This document shows, in pieces, positions 50,427 through 59,650 of a stretch of 64,000 nucleotides of DNA. A program made the position numbers and the translations under genes. The DNA lies in assembly GCF_023617245.1 (NCBI RefSeq), contig NZ_CP067396.1, positions 2,418,001 to 2,482,000 on the forward strand, read 5' to 3'. Under the pieces are notes generated by a model. It searched no databases. It had not been told where the DNA came from and saw only the letters and a program-made list of their open reading frames with translations. Numbering within the stretch: the stretch's first letter is position 1; every line of letters begins with the position of its first letter. Source of the stretch: Lysobacter enzymogenes (GTDB taxonomy: Bacteria; Pseudomonadota; Gammaproteobacteria; Xanthomonadales; Xanthomonadaceae).

Positions 50427-50520
50427 GGGATTAGGGATCCGGGACTCGGGACAGGAACGCGGCGCGCCGCGCCGACCCCGGATTTCCGCCCAATCCCCAA
50501 TCCCTAATCCCCAATCCCGG
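50427..50520. repeat. Inverted intergenic repeat, family E
   Basis: GGGGATTAGGGATCCGGG near 50427-50443 and CAATCCCTAATCCCCAATCCC near 50496-50518 are complementary halves of a hairpin-rich repeat between ygfX and lolC. The right half contains repeated CAATCCC units. Confidence 0.7.
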
Positions 50521-50524
50521 CTAC

Positions 50525-51769
50525 ATGTTCAAACCCATCTCAGTCGCCATCGGCTTGCGCTATTTGCGCGCCAAGCGCCGCAACGGCTTCATCTCCTTCA
50601 TCTCGCTCGCCTCCATCGCCGGCATCGCCCTGGGCGTGACCGCGCTGATCACCACCCTGGCGGTGATGAGCGGCTTCCAGCGCGAAATCCGCGACCGCAT
50701 GCTGCAGATGGCCGCGCACGCCACCGTCAGCGCCTACGGCGAGCCGCTGCAGGACTGGCGCCACGCGGTCGAGATGGCCACCGCCGACCAGCGCGTGGCC
50801 GGCGCCGCGCCGTACGTGGAGAAGGAGGCGCTGCTCTCGGCCGCGCGCCAGCAGCCGGCGATCGTGCGCGGCGTCGATCCGGCGCTGGAAGGGCGGGTCT
50901 CGGTACTCGCCGACAAGATGGTCCAGGGCAAGCTCGATTCGCTGACGCCGGGCAGCTTCAACATCGTGCTCGGCAAGGAGCTGGCGCTGTGGATGGGCGC
51001 CCAGGTCGGCGACAGCGTGGTGGTGATGACCGCCGACGGCCGCAGCACGCCGATGGGCGCGATGCCGCAGCTCAAGCGCTTCACCGTCAGCGGCGTCTTC
51101 GAGGCCGGCTACAACGAATACGACAAGGGCCTGGCGGTCGCCAACATGCAGGACATGCAGCGGGTGCTGCGCATGGGCGAGGGCGTCACCGGCGTGCGCC
51201 TGAAGCTGCACGACATGGACCAGGCCTGGGACGTGGCGCGCGACCTCGCGGTCAACCTCGGCGGCCCATACCGGGTCACCGACTGGAGCAGCGACAACGC
51301 CAACATGTTCCGCGCGCTGAAGATGGAGAAGACGGTGATGGCGATCCTGTTGTCGCTGATCATCGCGATGGGCGCGTTCAACCTGGTGTCTTCGCAGGTG
51401 ATGCTGGTCACCGACAAGCAGGCCGACATCGCGATCCAGCGCACCCTCGGCCTCACGCCGATGAGCGTGATGCGCATCTTCGTGGTCCAGGGCACCCTGA
51501 TCGGAATCATCGGCACCGTGCTCGGCGTGATCGGCGGCATCGTGCTGACCCTGAACCTGGAACACATTCTCAAGGCCATCGAGGCCGTGCTCGGCGTGCA
51601 GCTGCTGCCCGAGGACGTCTACTACATCACCGGACTGCCGACCGACCTGCGCACGAGCGACGTGACCGTCATCGCCTGCGTCGCGCTGGCCATGGCGTTC
51701 CTGGCCACCATCTATCCCGCCTGGCGCGCCGCGCGCACGGCCCCGGCCGAGGCGCTGCGGTATGAGTGA
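50525..51769 (+). CDS. lolC: Lipoprotein-releasing ABC transporter permease LolC/E
   Basis: 414 residues with four membrane helices and a large periplasmic loop: an N-terminal helix (about 25-50), then three after residue 275 (for example AILLSLIIAMGAFNLVSSQVML). The opening IGLRYLRAKRRNGFISFISL and the closing YPAWRAARTAPAEALRYE are typical of LolC/LolE. With LolD it extracts outer-membrane lipoproteins and hands them to LolA. Only one permease gene is present, so it may act as a LolF-like homodimer or with a distant partner. Its stop overlaps the lolD start by eight bases. Confidence 0.93.
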   Translation: MFKPISVAIGLRYLRAKRRNGFISFISLASIAGIALGVTALITTLAVMSGFQREIRDRMLQMAAHATVSAYGEPLQDWRHAVEMATADQRVAGAAPYVEKEALLSAARQQPAIVRGVDPALEGRVSVLADKMVQGKLDSLTPGSFNIVLGKELALWMGAQVGDSVVVMTADGRSTPMGAMPQLKRFTVSGVFEAGYNEYDKGLAVANMQDMQRVLRMGEGVTGVRLKLHDMDQAWDVARDLAVNLGGPYRVTDWSSDNANMFRALKMEKTVMAILLSLIIAMGAFNLVSSQVMLVTDKQADIAIQRTLGLTPMSVMRIFVVQGTLIGIIGTVLGVIGGIVLTLNLEHILKAIEAVLGVQLLPEDVYYITGLPTDLRTSDVTVIACVALAMAFLATIYPAWRAARTAPAEALRYE

Positions 51770-52634
51770 CAAGCGCATCCCGCCGGCGAGCGCGCCGACC
51801 GAGGCCCCGATGGCCGACGACATCGTGCTGTCCTGCGAAGGGCTGGCGATGACCTATTCGGAAGGCAAGCTGCACACCCCGGTGTTCGACGGTCTGCAAC
51901 TGTCGGTGCGGCGCGGCGAGACCGTCGCGATTCTGGGCGCATCGGGCGCCGGCAAGAGCACGTTGCTGCATCTGTTGGGCGGACTGGACAAGCCCACCGG
52001 CGGCGAGGTCTACGTCTGCGGCCACCGCATGAGCGCGTTGTCGGATCGCTCGCGCGGCATATTGCGCAACGAGTCGCTGGGCTTCGTTTATCAGTTCCAC
52101 CATCTGCTGCCGGAATTCACCGCGCTCGAGAACGTGATGCTGCCGATCCTGCTCAGCGGCCAGCCGTTGCGGTTGCGCGACTGGTGGTTCGGGCGGCGCC
52201 CCGGAGGCATGGGCGTCGGGGCGATCCTGCTCGGCATCCCCGGCTTCCTGTTCTACGACCTGCCGCGTTACTTGACGCGTTCGTATTCCGACGTGGAAGC
52301 CGCACGTGAACGCGCGCGCAGCTTGCTCGAATCGGTCGGCCTGGGCCATCGCCTCAATCACAAGCCCGGCGAACTGTCCGGCGGCGAGCGCCAGCGCGCC
52401 GCGGTCGCGCGCGCCCTGGTCAACCGCCCGGCCTGCGTGCTCGGCGACGAACCCACCGGCAACCTCGACGAAAAGACCGCCGCGACCGTGTTCGAGCTGA
52501 TGCTCGCGCTCAACCGCGACCAAGGCACCAGTCTGGTCATGGTGACTCACGACCGCCGCCTGGCCCGGCGCCTGGACCGGGTGATGGAATTGCACGAAGG
52601 CAAGCTGCGGCAATTGCCGCCGGGCGAGGTTTGA
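51762..52634 (+). CDS. lolD: Lipoprotein-releasing ABC ATPase LolD with an extra segment
   Basis: 290 residues, against about 233 in E. coli. Walker A GASGAGKST (59-67), Q-loop VYQFHHLLPEFTALENV, signature LSGGERQR (205-212) and Walker B CVLGDEPTGNLD are all present. Between the Q-loop region and the signature there are about 40 additional residues (about 137-178) with a hydrophobic core GVGAILLGIPGFLFYDLP, where LolD normally has only a few. The MGVGAIL part could touch the membrane. An alternative ATG at 51810 would drop a 16-residue extension. The reading frame is intact. Confidence 0.92.
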   Translation: MSDKRIPPASAPTEAPMADDIVLSCEGLAMTYSEGKLHTPVFDGLQLSVRRGETVAILGASGAGKSTLLHLLGGLDKPTGGEVYVCGHRMSALSDRSRGILRNESLGFVYQFHHLLPEFTALENVMLPILLSGQPLRLRDWWFGRRPGGMGVGAILLGIPGFLFYDLPRYLTRSYSDVEAARERARSLLESVGLGHRLNHKPGELSGGERQRAAVARALVNRPACVLGDEPTGNLDEKTAATVFELMLALNRDQGTSLVMVTHDRRLARRLDRVMELHEGKLRQLPPGEV

Positions 52635-52663
52635 TCCTCGCCCGCGCCGTCGCCGCGATCCGC

Positions 52664-52820
52664 TTGTAGAAGCGGCGCCAGCCGCGACCGCGACACCGTG
52701 AAAATGGCGAACGCGCCGACGCGAGCGGCGTCTCCCATGCCGTGGTCCGCGCCATTTCCAGCGTGCCGCGCCGCTCGCGCGATCCGACTGTAGGAGCGGC
52801 GCAAGCCGCGACCGCGACAA
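52664..52820. repeat. Two direct copies of the family B repeat arm
   Basis: Single arms at 52664-52695 and 52789-52820 run in the same direction (TGTAGAAGCGGCGCCAGCCG and TGTAGGAGCGGCGCAAGCCG), unlike the inverted pairs elsewhere. The spacer contains no recognisable gene. Confidence 0.75.
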
Positions 52821-53081
52821 CACAGCCACGACGAATGCCCGGATGCGAACGCGGCATCCTCGTTCGCGCCGACGCCGTGCCCGCAGCGCCGGCTGAACTC
52901 CCGCCGTCGTTTTCCGACACGCCGTTACGCCCATGACCTACACGCGCTGCGGCTGTCGAGCCATACGCTCGTCTTCGTCGCAACGCTAAGGTTCTCCATA
53001 CCGACCGACGTGCTGCGCGATCCTGCGCACGGATCGCGGCACGCGCCGGCGCAACCCATTTGACGGCGAAGGAGCAACGCC
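52821..53081. other. Intergenic stretch before comEC
   Basis: No gene recognised in about 260 bp. The end (GGCGAAGGAGCAACGCC, 53066-53081) supplies the ribosome site of comEC. Confidence 0.5.
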
Positions 53082-55490
53082 ATGTTCGACGCGGCAAGGA
53101 CGCCGCCCTTCGGGAAACTCGTCGCGATCGCCTTGCTCGCCGGCATCGGCGCCGCGCTGGCGTCGCCGCGGTTGCTTCCCTGGCCGGCGATGGCGCTGCT
53201 GTTGGCGGCGGCGGCGACGGTCGGCTGGTGGCGCTTGCGGCGCGCCCGCGCGCTGGCCGCGTTCGCGTTCGGCTTCGCATTGGCGAGCCTGCATGCGGCG
53301 CATGCGTTGGCGCTGCAATTGCCGCCGGATTGGGAACGGCGCGACGTCGCCGTCAGCGGCCGCATCGTCGATCTGCCGACGCACGAAACGCGCCGCACCC
53401 AGTTCCGCTTCCGCGTCGACGACGATGCGGCGCAACCGGCGCCGCTGCGCGGGCGCCTGCTGCGCCTGGCGTGGTACGACGACGATCCGCGCTCGCGCGC
53501 GGCGTTGAAGGCCGGCCAGCGCTGGCGCCTGCAGGCGCGGGTGCGCGCGCCGCGCGGACTGCGCAACCCGGGCGGTCCGGATGCGGAGAAGTACGCGCTG
53601 GCGCAGCGCCTGGGCGCGAACGGCTACTTGCGCGATCCCGCCGCCCAGGCGCGCGTGCTGGCGCCGCCGGCCGGCCTGGACGCCTGGCGCGAAGCGATGT
53701 GCGAGCGCATCGCCACGGCGGTGACGACGCCGGGATCGCGCTTCGTGCGCGCGCTCGCGCTCGGCGACACCCGCGGCCTCGACGACGCCGATTGGGAGGT
53801 GTTGCGCGCCAACGGCCTCACCCACCTGATCGCGATTTCCGGTTTCCATGTCGGCCTGGTCGCCGGTTTCTTCGCCTTGTGCGCGCGCGGCCTGTGGCGG
53901 CTGTGGCCGGGACTGGGCCGGCGCGTGCCGGCGGTGGCAGCGGCGGCGGTGGCAGCGATGCTCGGCGGCCTGTTGTACGCGGCCGCGGCCGGCTTCGCCC
54001 TGCCGACCGTGCGCACCTGGCTGATGATCGCGGTGGTGGCCGGATTGCGGCTGGCGCGCCGCGGCGGCCATGGCGTCGACGCATTGGCCCTGGCCGCGAT
54101 CGCGGTCGTGCTGGCCGATCCGCTGGCCGTGCTCGGCGCCGGTTTCTGGCTCAGCTTCCTCGGCGTGGCCTGGTTGCTGTGGTGCCTGCCGACGATGGGC
54201 GAAGGCGGCTGGCGCGAGCGCCTGGGCGGCTTCGTCTCGGCTCAGGGCGTGGCCAGCCTGGGCTTGCTGCCGGTGTGCGCGGCGCTGTTCGGCCAGGCCT
54301 CGCTGGCCGGACCGCTGGCGAACCTGGTCGCGGTGCCGTGGTGGAGCCTGCTGGTGGTGCCGCTGGCCTTGCTCGGCACCGGCCTGGAAACCCTGCACGC
54401 GGGCGCCGGCGAGTTCGCCTGGCGCTGGGCCGCGGCCTGTTTCGAACCCGGTTGGCCCGGGTTCCAGGCCCTGGCCGGCAGCCGCCTGGCCTTGTGGTGG
54501 CTGCCCGAGCCGCGCTGGTTCGCCTTGCCGTTGGCCTTGCTCGGCGCGTTCTGGTTGCTGCTGCCGCGCGGCACTCCCGGCAAGGCGCTGGCGGTGTTGC
54601 TGTGGCTGCCGCTGCTGTGGCCGGATCGGCGCCTGCCCGCGCCGGGCGAGGCCGAACTGGTGGTGATCGACGTGGGGCAGGGCCTGTCGGTGCTGGTGCG
54701 CACCGCGAACCACAGCCTATTGTTCGACGCCGGCCCGGCGGTGCGCGACGGTTTCGACGCCGGCGAGCGCGCGGTGGTGCCGGCGCTGCACGCCCTGGGC
54801 GTGCGCCGGCTCGATGCGGCGGTCGCCAGCCACGGCGACCAGGATCATGCCGGCGGCCTGGCCGCGGTGCTGCGCGCGTTTCCCGCGCCGTTGCGGTTCG
54901 CGCCGCCGGACGTCGAAGGCGCGGCGCTGCGCGGCTTGCGCCTGCGGACCTGCGAGGCCGGCCGCGAATGGCGCTGGGACGGCGTGCGCCTGCGTTTCCT
55001 GCATCCGCCCGCGCACTTTCCCTATCTGCGCAACGAGTCCAGCTGCGTGCTGCGCATCGACACCGAACACGGCAGCGCGCTGCTGACCGGCGACATCGGC
55101 GAAGTGGTCGAGCGCGATCTGGTCCGGCGCGCGGCGCTGTCCCCGGCCGACAGCTTGCGCGCCGACGTGGTCTTGATCGCCCACCACGGCAGCGCCGAAT
55201 CCTCCGATCCGGCGTTCGTGCGCGCGACCGGCGCGCGCTACGCGCTGGCGTCCAGCGGCCACGGCAATCGTTTCGGCCATCCGCGCGCGGATGTGCTCGA
55301 GCGTTGGCGCCGGGCCGGCGCGGCGGTCGCCGACACCGCCGCGGACGGCGCCCTGCGGATTCGGCTGGGCGCGCCGGCGCACGGGCGCGAAAGCGGGGCC
55401 GGCCCGGTTCTGGAATCGCGACGCCAAGCACACCCGCGGCTGTGGGACGCGGCCCGGCGCGCGCCTGGGCTATCCTATCGCCCGGATTGA
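53082..55490 (+). CDS. comEC: ComEC/Rec2 DNA-uptake channel protein
   Basis: 802 residues, the inner-membrane channel that takes up single-stranded DNA in natural transformation. An N-terminal DUF4131 region (about 35-180) is followed by the multi-helix competence domain (about 215-500, with NGLTHLIAISGFHVGLVAG) and a C-terminal metallo-beta-lactamase-like domain (about 520-770) with ASHGDQDHAGG and LIAHHGSAESS. All three parts are present, so the gene looks intact. It is the first gene of a run leading into exbB 27 bp downstream. Confidence 0.94.
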   Translation: MFDAARTPPFGKLVAIALLAGIGAALASPRLLPWPAMALLLAAAATVGWWRLRRARALAAFAFGFALASLHAAHALALQLPPDWERRDVAVSGRIVDLPTHETRRTQFRFRVDDDAAQPAPLRGRLLRLAWYDDDPRSRAALKAGQRWRLQARVRAPRGLRNPGGPDAEKYALAQRLGANGYLRDPAAQARVLAPPAGLDAWREAMCERIATAVTTPGSRFVRALALGDTRGLDDADWEVLRANGLTHLIAISGFHVGLVAGFFALCARGLWRLWPGLGRRVPAVAAAAVAAMLGGLLYAAAAGFALPTVRTWLMIAVVAGLRLARRGGHGVDALALAAIAVVLADPLAVLGAGFWLSFLGVAWLLWCLPTMGEGGWRERLGGFVSAQGVASLGLLPVCAALFGQASLAGPLANLVAVPWWSLLVVPLALLGTGLETLHAGAGEFAWRWAAACFEPGWPGFQALAGSRLALWWLPEPRWFALPLALLGAFWLLLPRGTPGKALAVLLWLPLLWPDRRLPAPGEAELVVIDVGQGLSVLVRTANHSLLFDAGPAVRDGFDAGERAVVPALHALGVRRLDAAVASHGDQDHAGGLAAVLRAFPAPLRFAPPDVEGAALRGLRLRTCEAGREWRWDGVRLRFLHPPAHFPYLRNESSCVLRIDTEHGSALLTGDIGEVVERDLVRRAALSPADSLRADVVLIAHHGSAESSDPAFVRATGARYALASSGHGNRFGHPRADVLERWRRAGAAVADTAADGALRIRLGAPAHGRESGAGPVLESRRQAHPRLWDAARRAPGLSYRPD

Positions 55491-55517
55491 AGTCGGCCAT
55501 GGGCCGGAGGTTCGCGA

Positions 55518-56177
55518 GTGCTGGAACTGGTGAAGGCCGGCGGTTGGCCGATGATTCCGTTGTTGATCCTGTCGGCGCTGGCCCTGGCGATCATCATCGA
55601 GCGGCTGTGGACCCTGCGCCGGCGCGCGGTGCTGCCGCCGAACCTGGGCCAGGAAGTGCGCGCCTGGGCCGCCGGCGGCAAGCTCGACCCCGCCCACATC
55701 GAATCGCTGCGCGCGACCGCGCCGCTGGGCGCGCTGCTGGCCGCCGCGCTCGACGTGCGCGGCCGTCCGCGCGAGGAAATCCGCGAACGCATCGAGGACG
55801 TGGGCCGGCATCTGGTCCATCGCATGGAGCGCTACCTGAACACGCTCGGCACCATCGCCGCGGCCGGCCCGCTGCTCGGCCTGTTCGGCACCGTGGTCGG
55901 CATGATCCAGATGTTCCTGGTCATCAACGACCAAGGCATCGGCGACGTCAACCAGCTCGCCGGCGGCATCGGCAAGGCGCTGGTGTGCACCGCCACCGGC
56001 ATGATCGTGGCGATCCCGGCGCTGATCGCGCACCGCTGGTTCCGCGGCCGCGTGTCCGAGTACATCGTGGCGATGGAGCACGAGGCCATCGCCCTGGTCG
56101 ACGTGCTGCAACAGCATCCCGGCGAAGGCCGCGCCAGCGAGCCGCGTCCGGTGCGCCTGGCCGGCGGCCAGGGCTGA
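55518..56177 (+). CDS. exbB: MotA/TolQ/ExbB proton channel protein
   Basis: 219 residues with three membrane helices (about 12-28, 112-134 and 151-175). The conserved channel region TLGTIAAAGPLLGLFGTVVGMI and GIGKALVCTATGMIVAIPAL are typical of ExbB. With ExbD it uses the proton gradient to energise TonB or a TolA-like protein. It starts with GTG at 55518, seven bases after GGAGG. It lies upstream of exbD and msbA; this exbBD-msbA-lpxK arrangement recurs in Xanthomonadaceae. Confidence 0.93.
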   Translation: MLELVKAGGWPMIPLLILSALALAIIIERLWTLRRRAVLPPNLGQEVRAWAAGGKLDPAHIESLRATAPLGALLAAALDVRGRPREEIRERIEDVGRHLVHRMERYLNTLGTIAAAGPLLGLFGTVVGMIQMFLVINDQGIGDVNQLAGGIGKALVCTATGMIVAIPALIAHRWFRGRVSEYIVAMEHEAIALVDVLQQHPGEGRASEPRPVRLAGGQG

Positions 56178-56189
56178 GGCGCGGCCCGC

Positions 56190-56651
56190 ATGCGCATCCG
56201 CGACCGCCGCGCCGACGACGAGCCGGAGATCAACCTGGTCCCGTTGATCGACGTGATCCTGGTGCTGATCATCTTCTTCGTGGTCACCGCGACCTTCGAC
56301 GCCCGCTCGGTGCTCAAGCTGGAACTGCCGCGCGCCACCGGCGAGCCGTCCGGCGACGCCAGCCAGGCGCTGGTGGTGTTGGTCAACGCCGAGGGCCGCT
56401 ATTTCGTCGGCGACCGCGAAGTGCTGCGCGACGATCTGGAGTCGCTCAAGACCACGATAGCGGAGGTCGCCGGCGACGACCGCGACCGCACCGTGATGCT
56501 GCGCGCCGACGCGCGCACGCCGTACCAGGCGGTGGTCACCGTCTACGACGCGCTCGGCCAGCTCGGCTTCCGCAAGATCATGAGCGCGACCGCGCCGCCG
56601 CCGGGCGCCGCCGCCAGGCCCGCCGCGGCGCCGGCTGGGGCGAGCCGGTGA
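56190..56651 (+). CDS. exbD: ExbD/TolR energy-transducing protein
   Basis: 153 residues with one membrane helix. The protonatable Asp sits in INLVPLIDVILVLIIFFVV (about residue 24), followed by a periplasmic domain with MLRADARTPYQAVVTVYDAL. An Ala/Pro-rich tail ends the protein. It pairs with ExbB 12 bp upstream. Its stop overlaps the GTG start of msbA (GTGA), so the two are translationally coupled. Confidence 0.93.
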   Translation: MRIRDRRADDEPEINLVPLIDVILVLIIFFVVTATFDARSVLKLELPRATGEPSGDASQALVVLVNAEGRYFVGDREVLRDDLESLKTTIAEVAGDDRDRTVMLRADARTPYQAVVTVYDALGQLGFRKIMSATAPPPGAAARPAAAPAGASR

Positions 56652-58402
56652 CGGCGCATTCCGACGCCTCGCCGTGGCAGACCTACCGCCGGCTGCTGCG
56701 CTTCGCGCTGCCGTACCGCGGCCTGTTGTGGCTGGCGGGGATCGGCATGCTGATCGAGGCCGTCGCCGGCGCGGGCTTCACCAAGTTGATGGACCCGATC
56801 ATCAACCAGACCTTCATCGCCAAGAACACCTCGGTGGCGGTGTGGCTGCCGGCGGCGATCGTCGGCTTGTTCGTGCTGCGCGGCATCGCCGGCTACATCA
56901 CCGACTACTACATGGCCAAGGCCGGCCGCGGCGTCGCCCGCGACCTGCGCGTGCAGGTGCTGGGCAAGTACCTGCGCCTGCCGGGCTCGCGTTTCGACAC
57001 CGAGCCGGTGCCGTCGATGCTGGTGCGGCTGGGCTCGGACAGCGACCAGGTCGCGCAGGCTTCGGTCGATGCGATGAAGGTGATGGTGCAGCAGTCGACC
57101 CAGGCGCTGGCGTTGCTGGTGGTGATGCTGTGGACGAGCTGGCAGGTCACCGTCGCGGTGTTCCTGATGGCGCCGCCGCTGGCCTGGGTCATGGACAAGG
57201 TCGGCCGCCGCTACCGCCGCATCAGCCACCGCATCCAGGAGAGCGGGGCGCAGTTGCTGCTGGCCGCGGACCAGGCGCTGTCGAACCAGCAGGAAGTGAA
57301 GGTCTACGGCGCGCAGAAGTCCGAACTCGGCCGTTACGGCGCGATCGCCGACCACTATCTCAAGCTCAGCCTCAAGGTCGAATCCACGCGTTCCATCGCC
57401 TCGGGCATGGTCCAGCTGATGGGTTCGGTCGGTCTGGCGCTGTTGCTGTTCGTGGCCGGGCGCGAGGCCTTCGCCGGGCGCCTGGATGCCGGCGGGTTCG
57501 TGACCCTGATGGTGTCGATGATGGCGATCATCCCGAACCTGCGCCAGCTCACCAACGTGCAGAACATGCTCCAGCGCGGCGTGGCCTCGGCCGAGCGCCT
57601 GTTCGAGGTGCTCGACGCCGCCGAGGAGCCCGACAGCGGCGAGCGCGCGCTCGCGCGCAGCCAGGGCCTGATCGAGTTCCGCGGCGTCACCGCGCGCTAT
57701 CCGGGCCAGGAGCGTCCGGCCCTGGCCGATGTCAGCTTCCTCGCCCGGCCCGGCACGGTCACCGCCATCGTCGGCCGCTCCGGCAGCGGCAAGTCGAGCC
57801 TGATCAAGCTGATCCCGCGCTTCTACGATCCCGAATCCGGGCAGATCCTGCTCGACGGCCACGACCTGGCCGACTACAAGCTCGCCGACCTGCGCCGCCA
57901 GATCGCCCTGGTCGGCCAGCAGGTGATGCTGTTCGACGGCACCATCGCCGCCAACGTCGCCTACGGCGAAATGCAGGACGCCGGCGCCGACGCGCTGGCG
58001 CGCGCGATCCAGGGCGCCAACGCGGCCGAATTCGTCGACCAGTTGCCCGCCGGCCTCGACACCGCGATCGGCGCCAAGGGCGGCAAGCTCTCCGGCGGCC
58101 AGCGCCAGCGCCTGGCGATCGCCCGCGCCATGCTCAAGGACGCGCCGATCCTGATCCTCGACGAGGCCACCGCCGCGCTCGACACCGAATCCGAGCGACT
58201 GGTGCAGGACGCGCTGGAACGGCTGATGCCCGACCGCACCACCCTGGTGATCGCCCACCGCCTGTCGACCATCGAACACGCCGACCAGGTGCTGGTGATG
58301 GACCAGGGCCGCATCGTCGAACGCGGCTCGCACAGCGAACTGCTTGCCCAGGGCGGGCTGTACGCGCACCTGCACCGCATGCAGTTCCGCGAGGCCGAAT
58401 GA
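56648..58402 (+). CDS. msbA: Lipid A export ABC transporter MsbA
   Basis: A 584-residue half-transporter that flips lipid A-core across the inner membrane. Six membrane segments are in the first 320 residues, with the MsbA-like FTKLMDPIINQTF early on. The ATPase part has Walker A GRSGSGKSSL, signature LSGGQRQRL, Walker B ILILDEAT and switch His in VIAHRLST. The start is the GTG at 56648, overlapping exbD. The long upstream open frame belongs to comEC and exbB in another phase and is not part of the protein. lpxK begins 28 bp downstream. Confidence 0.95.
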   Translation: MTAHSDASPWQTYRRLLRFALPYRGLLWLAGIGMLIEAVAGAGFTKLMDPIINQTFIAKNTSVAVWLPAAIVGLFVLRGIAGYITDYYMAKAGRGVARDLRVQVLGKYLRLPGSRFDTEPVPSMLVRLGSDSDQVAQASVDAMKVMVQQSTQALALLVVMLWTSWQVTVAVFLMAPPLAWVMDKVGRRYRRISHRIQESGAQLLLAADQALSNQQEVKVYGAQKSELGRYGAIADHYLKLSLKVESTRSIASGMVQLMGSVGLALLLFVAGREAFAGRLDAGGFVTLMVSMMAIIPNLRQLTNVQNMLQRGVASAERLFEVLDAAEEPDSGERALARSQGLIEFRGVTARYPGQERPALADVSFLARPGTVTAIVGRSGSGKSSLIKLIPRFYDPESGQILLDGHDLADYKLADLRRQIALVGQQVMLFDGTIAANVAYGEMQDAGADALARAIQGANAAEFVDQLPAGLDTAIGAKGGKLSGGQRQRLAIARAMLKDAPILILDEATAALDTESERLVQDALERLMPDRTTLVIAHRLSTIEHADQVLVMDQGRIVERGSHSELLAQGGLYAHLHRMQFREAE

Positions 58403-58430
58403 AGGCCATCGCGAACCCGGGCCCGCGCCG

Positions 58431-59468
58431 ATGAGCGCCGAACGCCGCGGCGGCCCGCCCGCTTATTGGTACGACGACCGTTCGGTGCCGGCGTACGCGC
58501 GCCTGCTCGCCGCGCTGTACGGCGCGGTCACCGGCTTGCGCCGCAGTCTCTACCGCCGAGGCCTCAAGCGCCGCCGCCATCCCGGCGTGCCGGTGATCGT
58601 GGTCGGCAACATCACCGCCGGCGGCGCCGGCAAGACGCCGCTGACCATCGCCCTGGTCCAGCGGCTGAAGCAGGAAGGCTGGACTCCGGGCGTCGCCACC
58701 CGCGGCTACGGCCGCGACGATGCCGCCGCGGCGCTGTGGGTCGAGCGCAACACCGATGCGCGCCTGGGCGGCGACGAACCGGTGCTGATCGCACGCCGCA
58801 CCGGCGCCAAGGTCCGCGCCGATCGCGACCGCGCCAGCGCCGCGCGCGCCTTGGCCGAAGCCGGCTGCGACATCGTGGTCTGCGACGACGGCCTGCAGCA
58901 CTATCGGCTGGCGCGCGACATCGAGATCGAAGTGGTCGACGGCCGCCGCCGCTACGGCAACGGCCGGTTGCTGCCGGCCGGCCCCTTGCGCGAGCCGCCC
59001 GAACGCGGCGCGCGCTGCGATTTCCGGGTGATCAACCTGCCGCAGGCCGCCGGCGGCGAAGCCGCGCCCGGCGCGGGGTTCGGCGAATGGCCGATGCGCC
59101 TGGTCGCCGACCAGGCCCAGCCCTTGCTCGGCGCGCGTCCGCTCAAGCTCGAGGCCTTCGCCGGCCAGCGCGTGCACGCGGTCGCCGGCATCGGCGACCC
59201 GGAGCGCTACTTCGCCATGCTGCGCGGCGTCGGCATCGCCGTGGTCCCGCACGCGTTTCCCGATCATCACCGCTACGCCGCCGCCGATTTCGCGTTCGGC
59301 AGCAAGCTGCCGGTGCTGCTGACCGAGAAGGACGCGGTCAAGATCCCGCTCGACGGGCAGGGCGGCTTCGATCCGGAGTCGTACTACAGCGTGCCGGTGC
59401 GCGCGGAGCTGCCCGAGGCGTTCTGGGTGTCGTTGCTGGACAAGCTGCAGGCGTTCAAGCGCAAGTGA
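58431..59468 (+). CDS. lpxK: Tetraacyldisaccharide 4'-kinase
   Basis: 345 residues. It phosphorylates the 4' position of lipid A disaccharide at the inner membrane. The P-loop is VGNITAGGAGKTPLT (about 55-69), with the conserved GGDEP and CDDGLQHYRLARD motifs. The N-terminal helix (LLAALYGAVTGLRRSL) anchors it. It is in the expected place after msbA. A family B repeat separates it from kdsB. Confidence 0.95.
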   Translation: MSAERRGGPPAYWYDDRSVPAYARLLAALYGAVTGLRRSLYRRGLKRRRHPGVPVIVVGNITAGGAGKTPLTIALVQRLKQEGWTPGVATRGYGRDDAAAALWVERNTDARLGGDEPVLIARRTGAKVRADRDRASAARALAEAGCDIVVCDDGLQHYRLARDIEIEVVDGRRRYGNGRLLPAGPLREPPERGARCDFRVINLPQAAGGEAAPGAGFGEWPMRLVADQAQPLLGARPLKLEAFAGQRVHAVAGIGDPERYFAMLRGVGIAVVPHAFPDHHRYAAADFAFGSKLPVLLTEKDAVKIPLDGQGGFDPESYYSVPVRAELPEAFWVSLLDKLQAFKRK

Positions 59469-59484
59469 CGTCGTAGCCGCCTTT

Positions 59485-59549
59485 CGCGGTCGCAGCTCGC
59501 GCAGCTCCTACAGGTAGCCCATGTAGGAGCTGCGCGAGCTGCGACCGCG
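59485..59549. repeat. Inverted intergenic repeat, family B variant
   Basis: Arms 59485-59512 and 59522-59549 are perfect complements over 28 bp (TGTAGGAGCTGCGCGAGCTG and its complement), a variant of the family B arm. The loop is nine bases. Confidence 0.85.
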
Positions 59550-59650
59550 ACACGACGCCTATCGCGCCACCATCGCAATCCAGCGCCATCCTCACGCCGC
59601 GTCCGCAATACTCGTCGCACGCATCGCGCCCCACCGTTCCGGAGCCAACC

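Noticed and set aside
53060..58402. 1780-codon rightward open frame
   Set aside because: Only the part from 56648 is a real protein (MsbA). The earlier part is the wrong phase of comEC, exbB and exbD.
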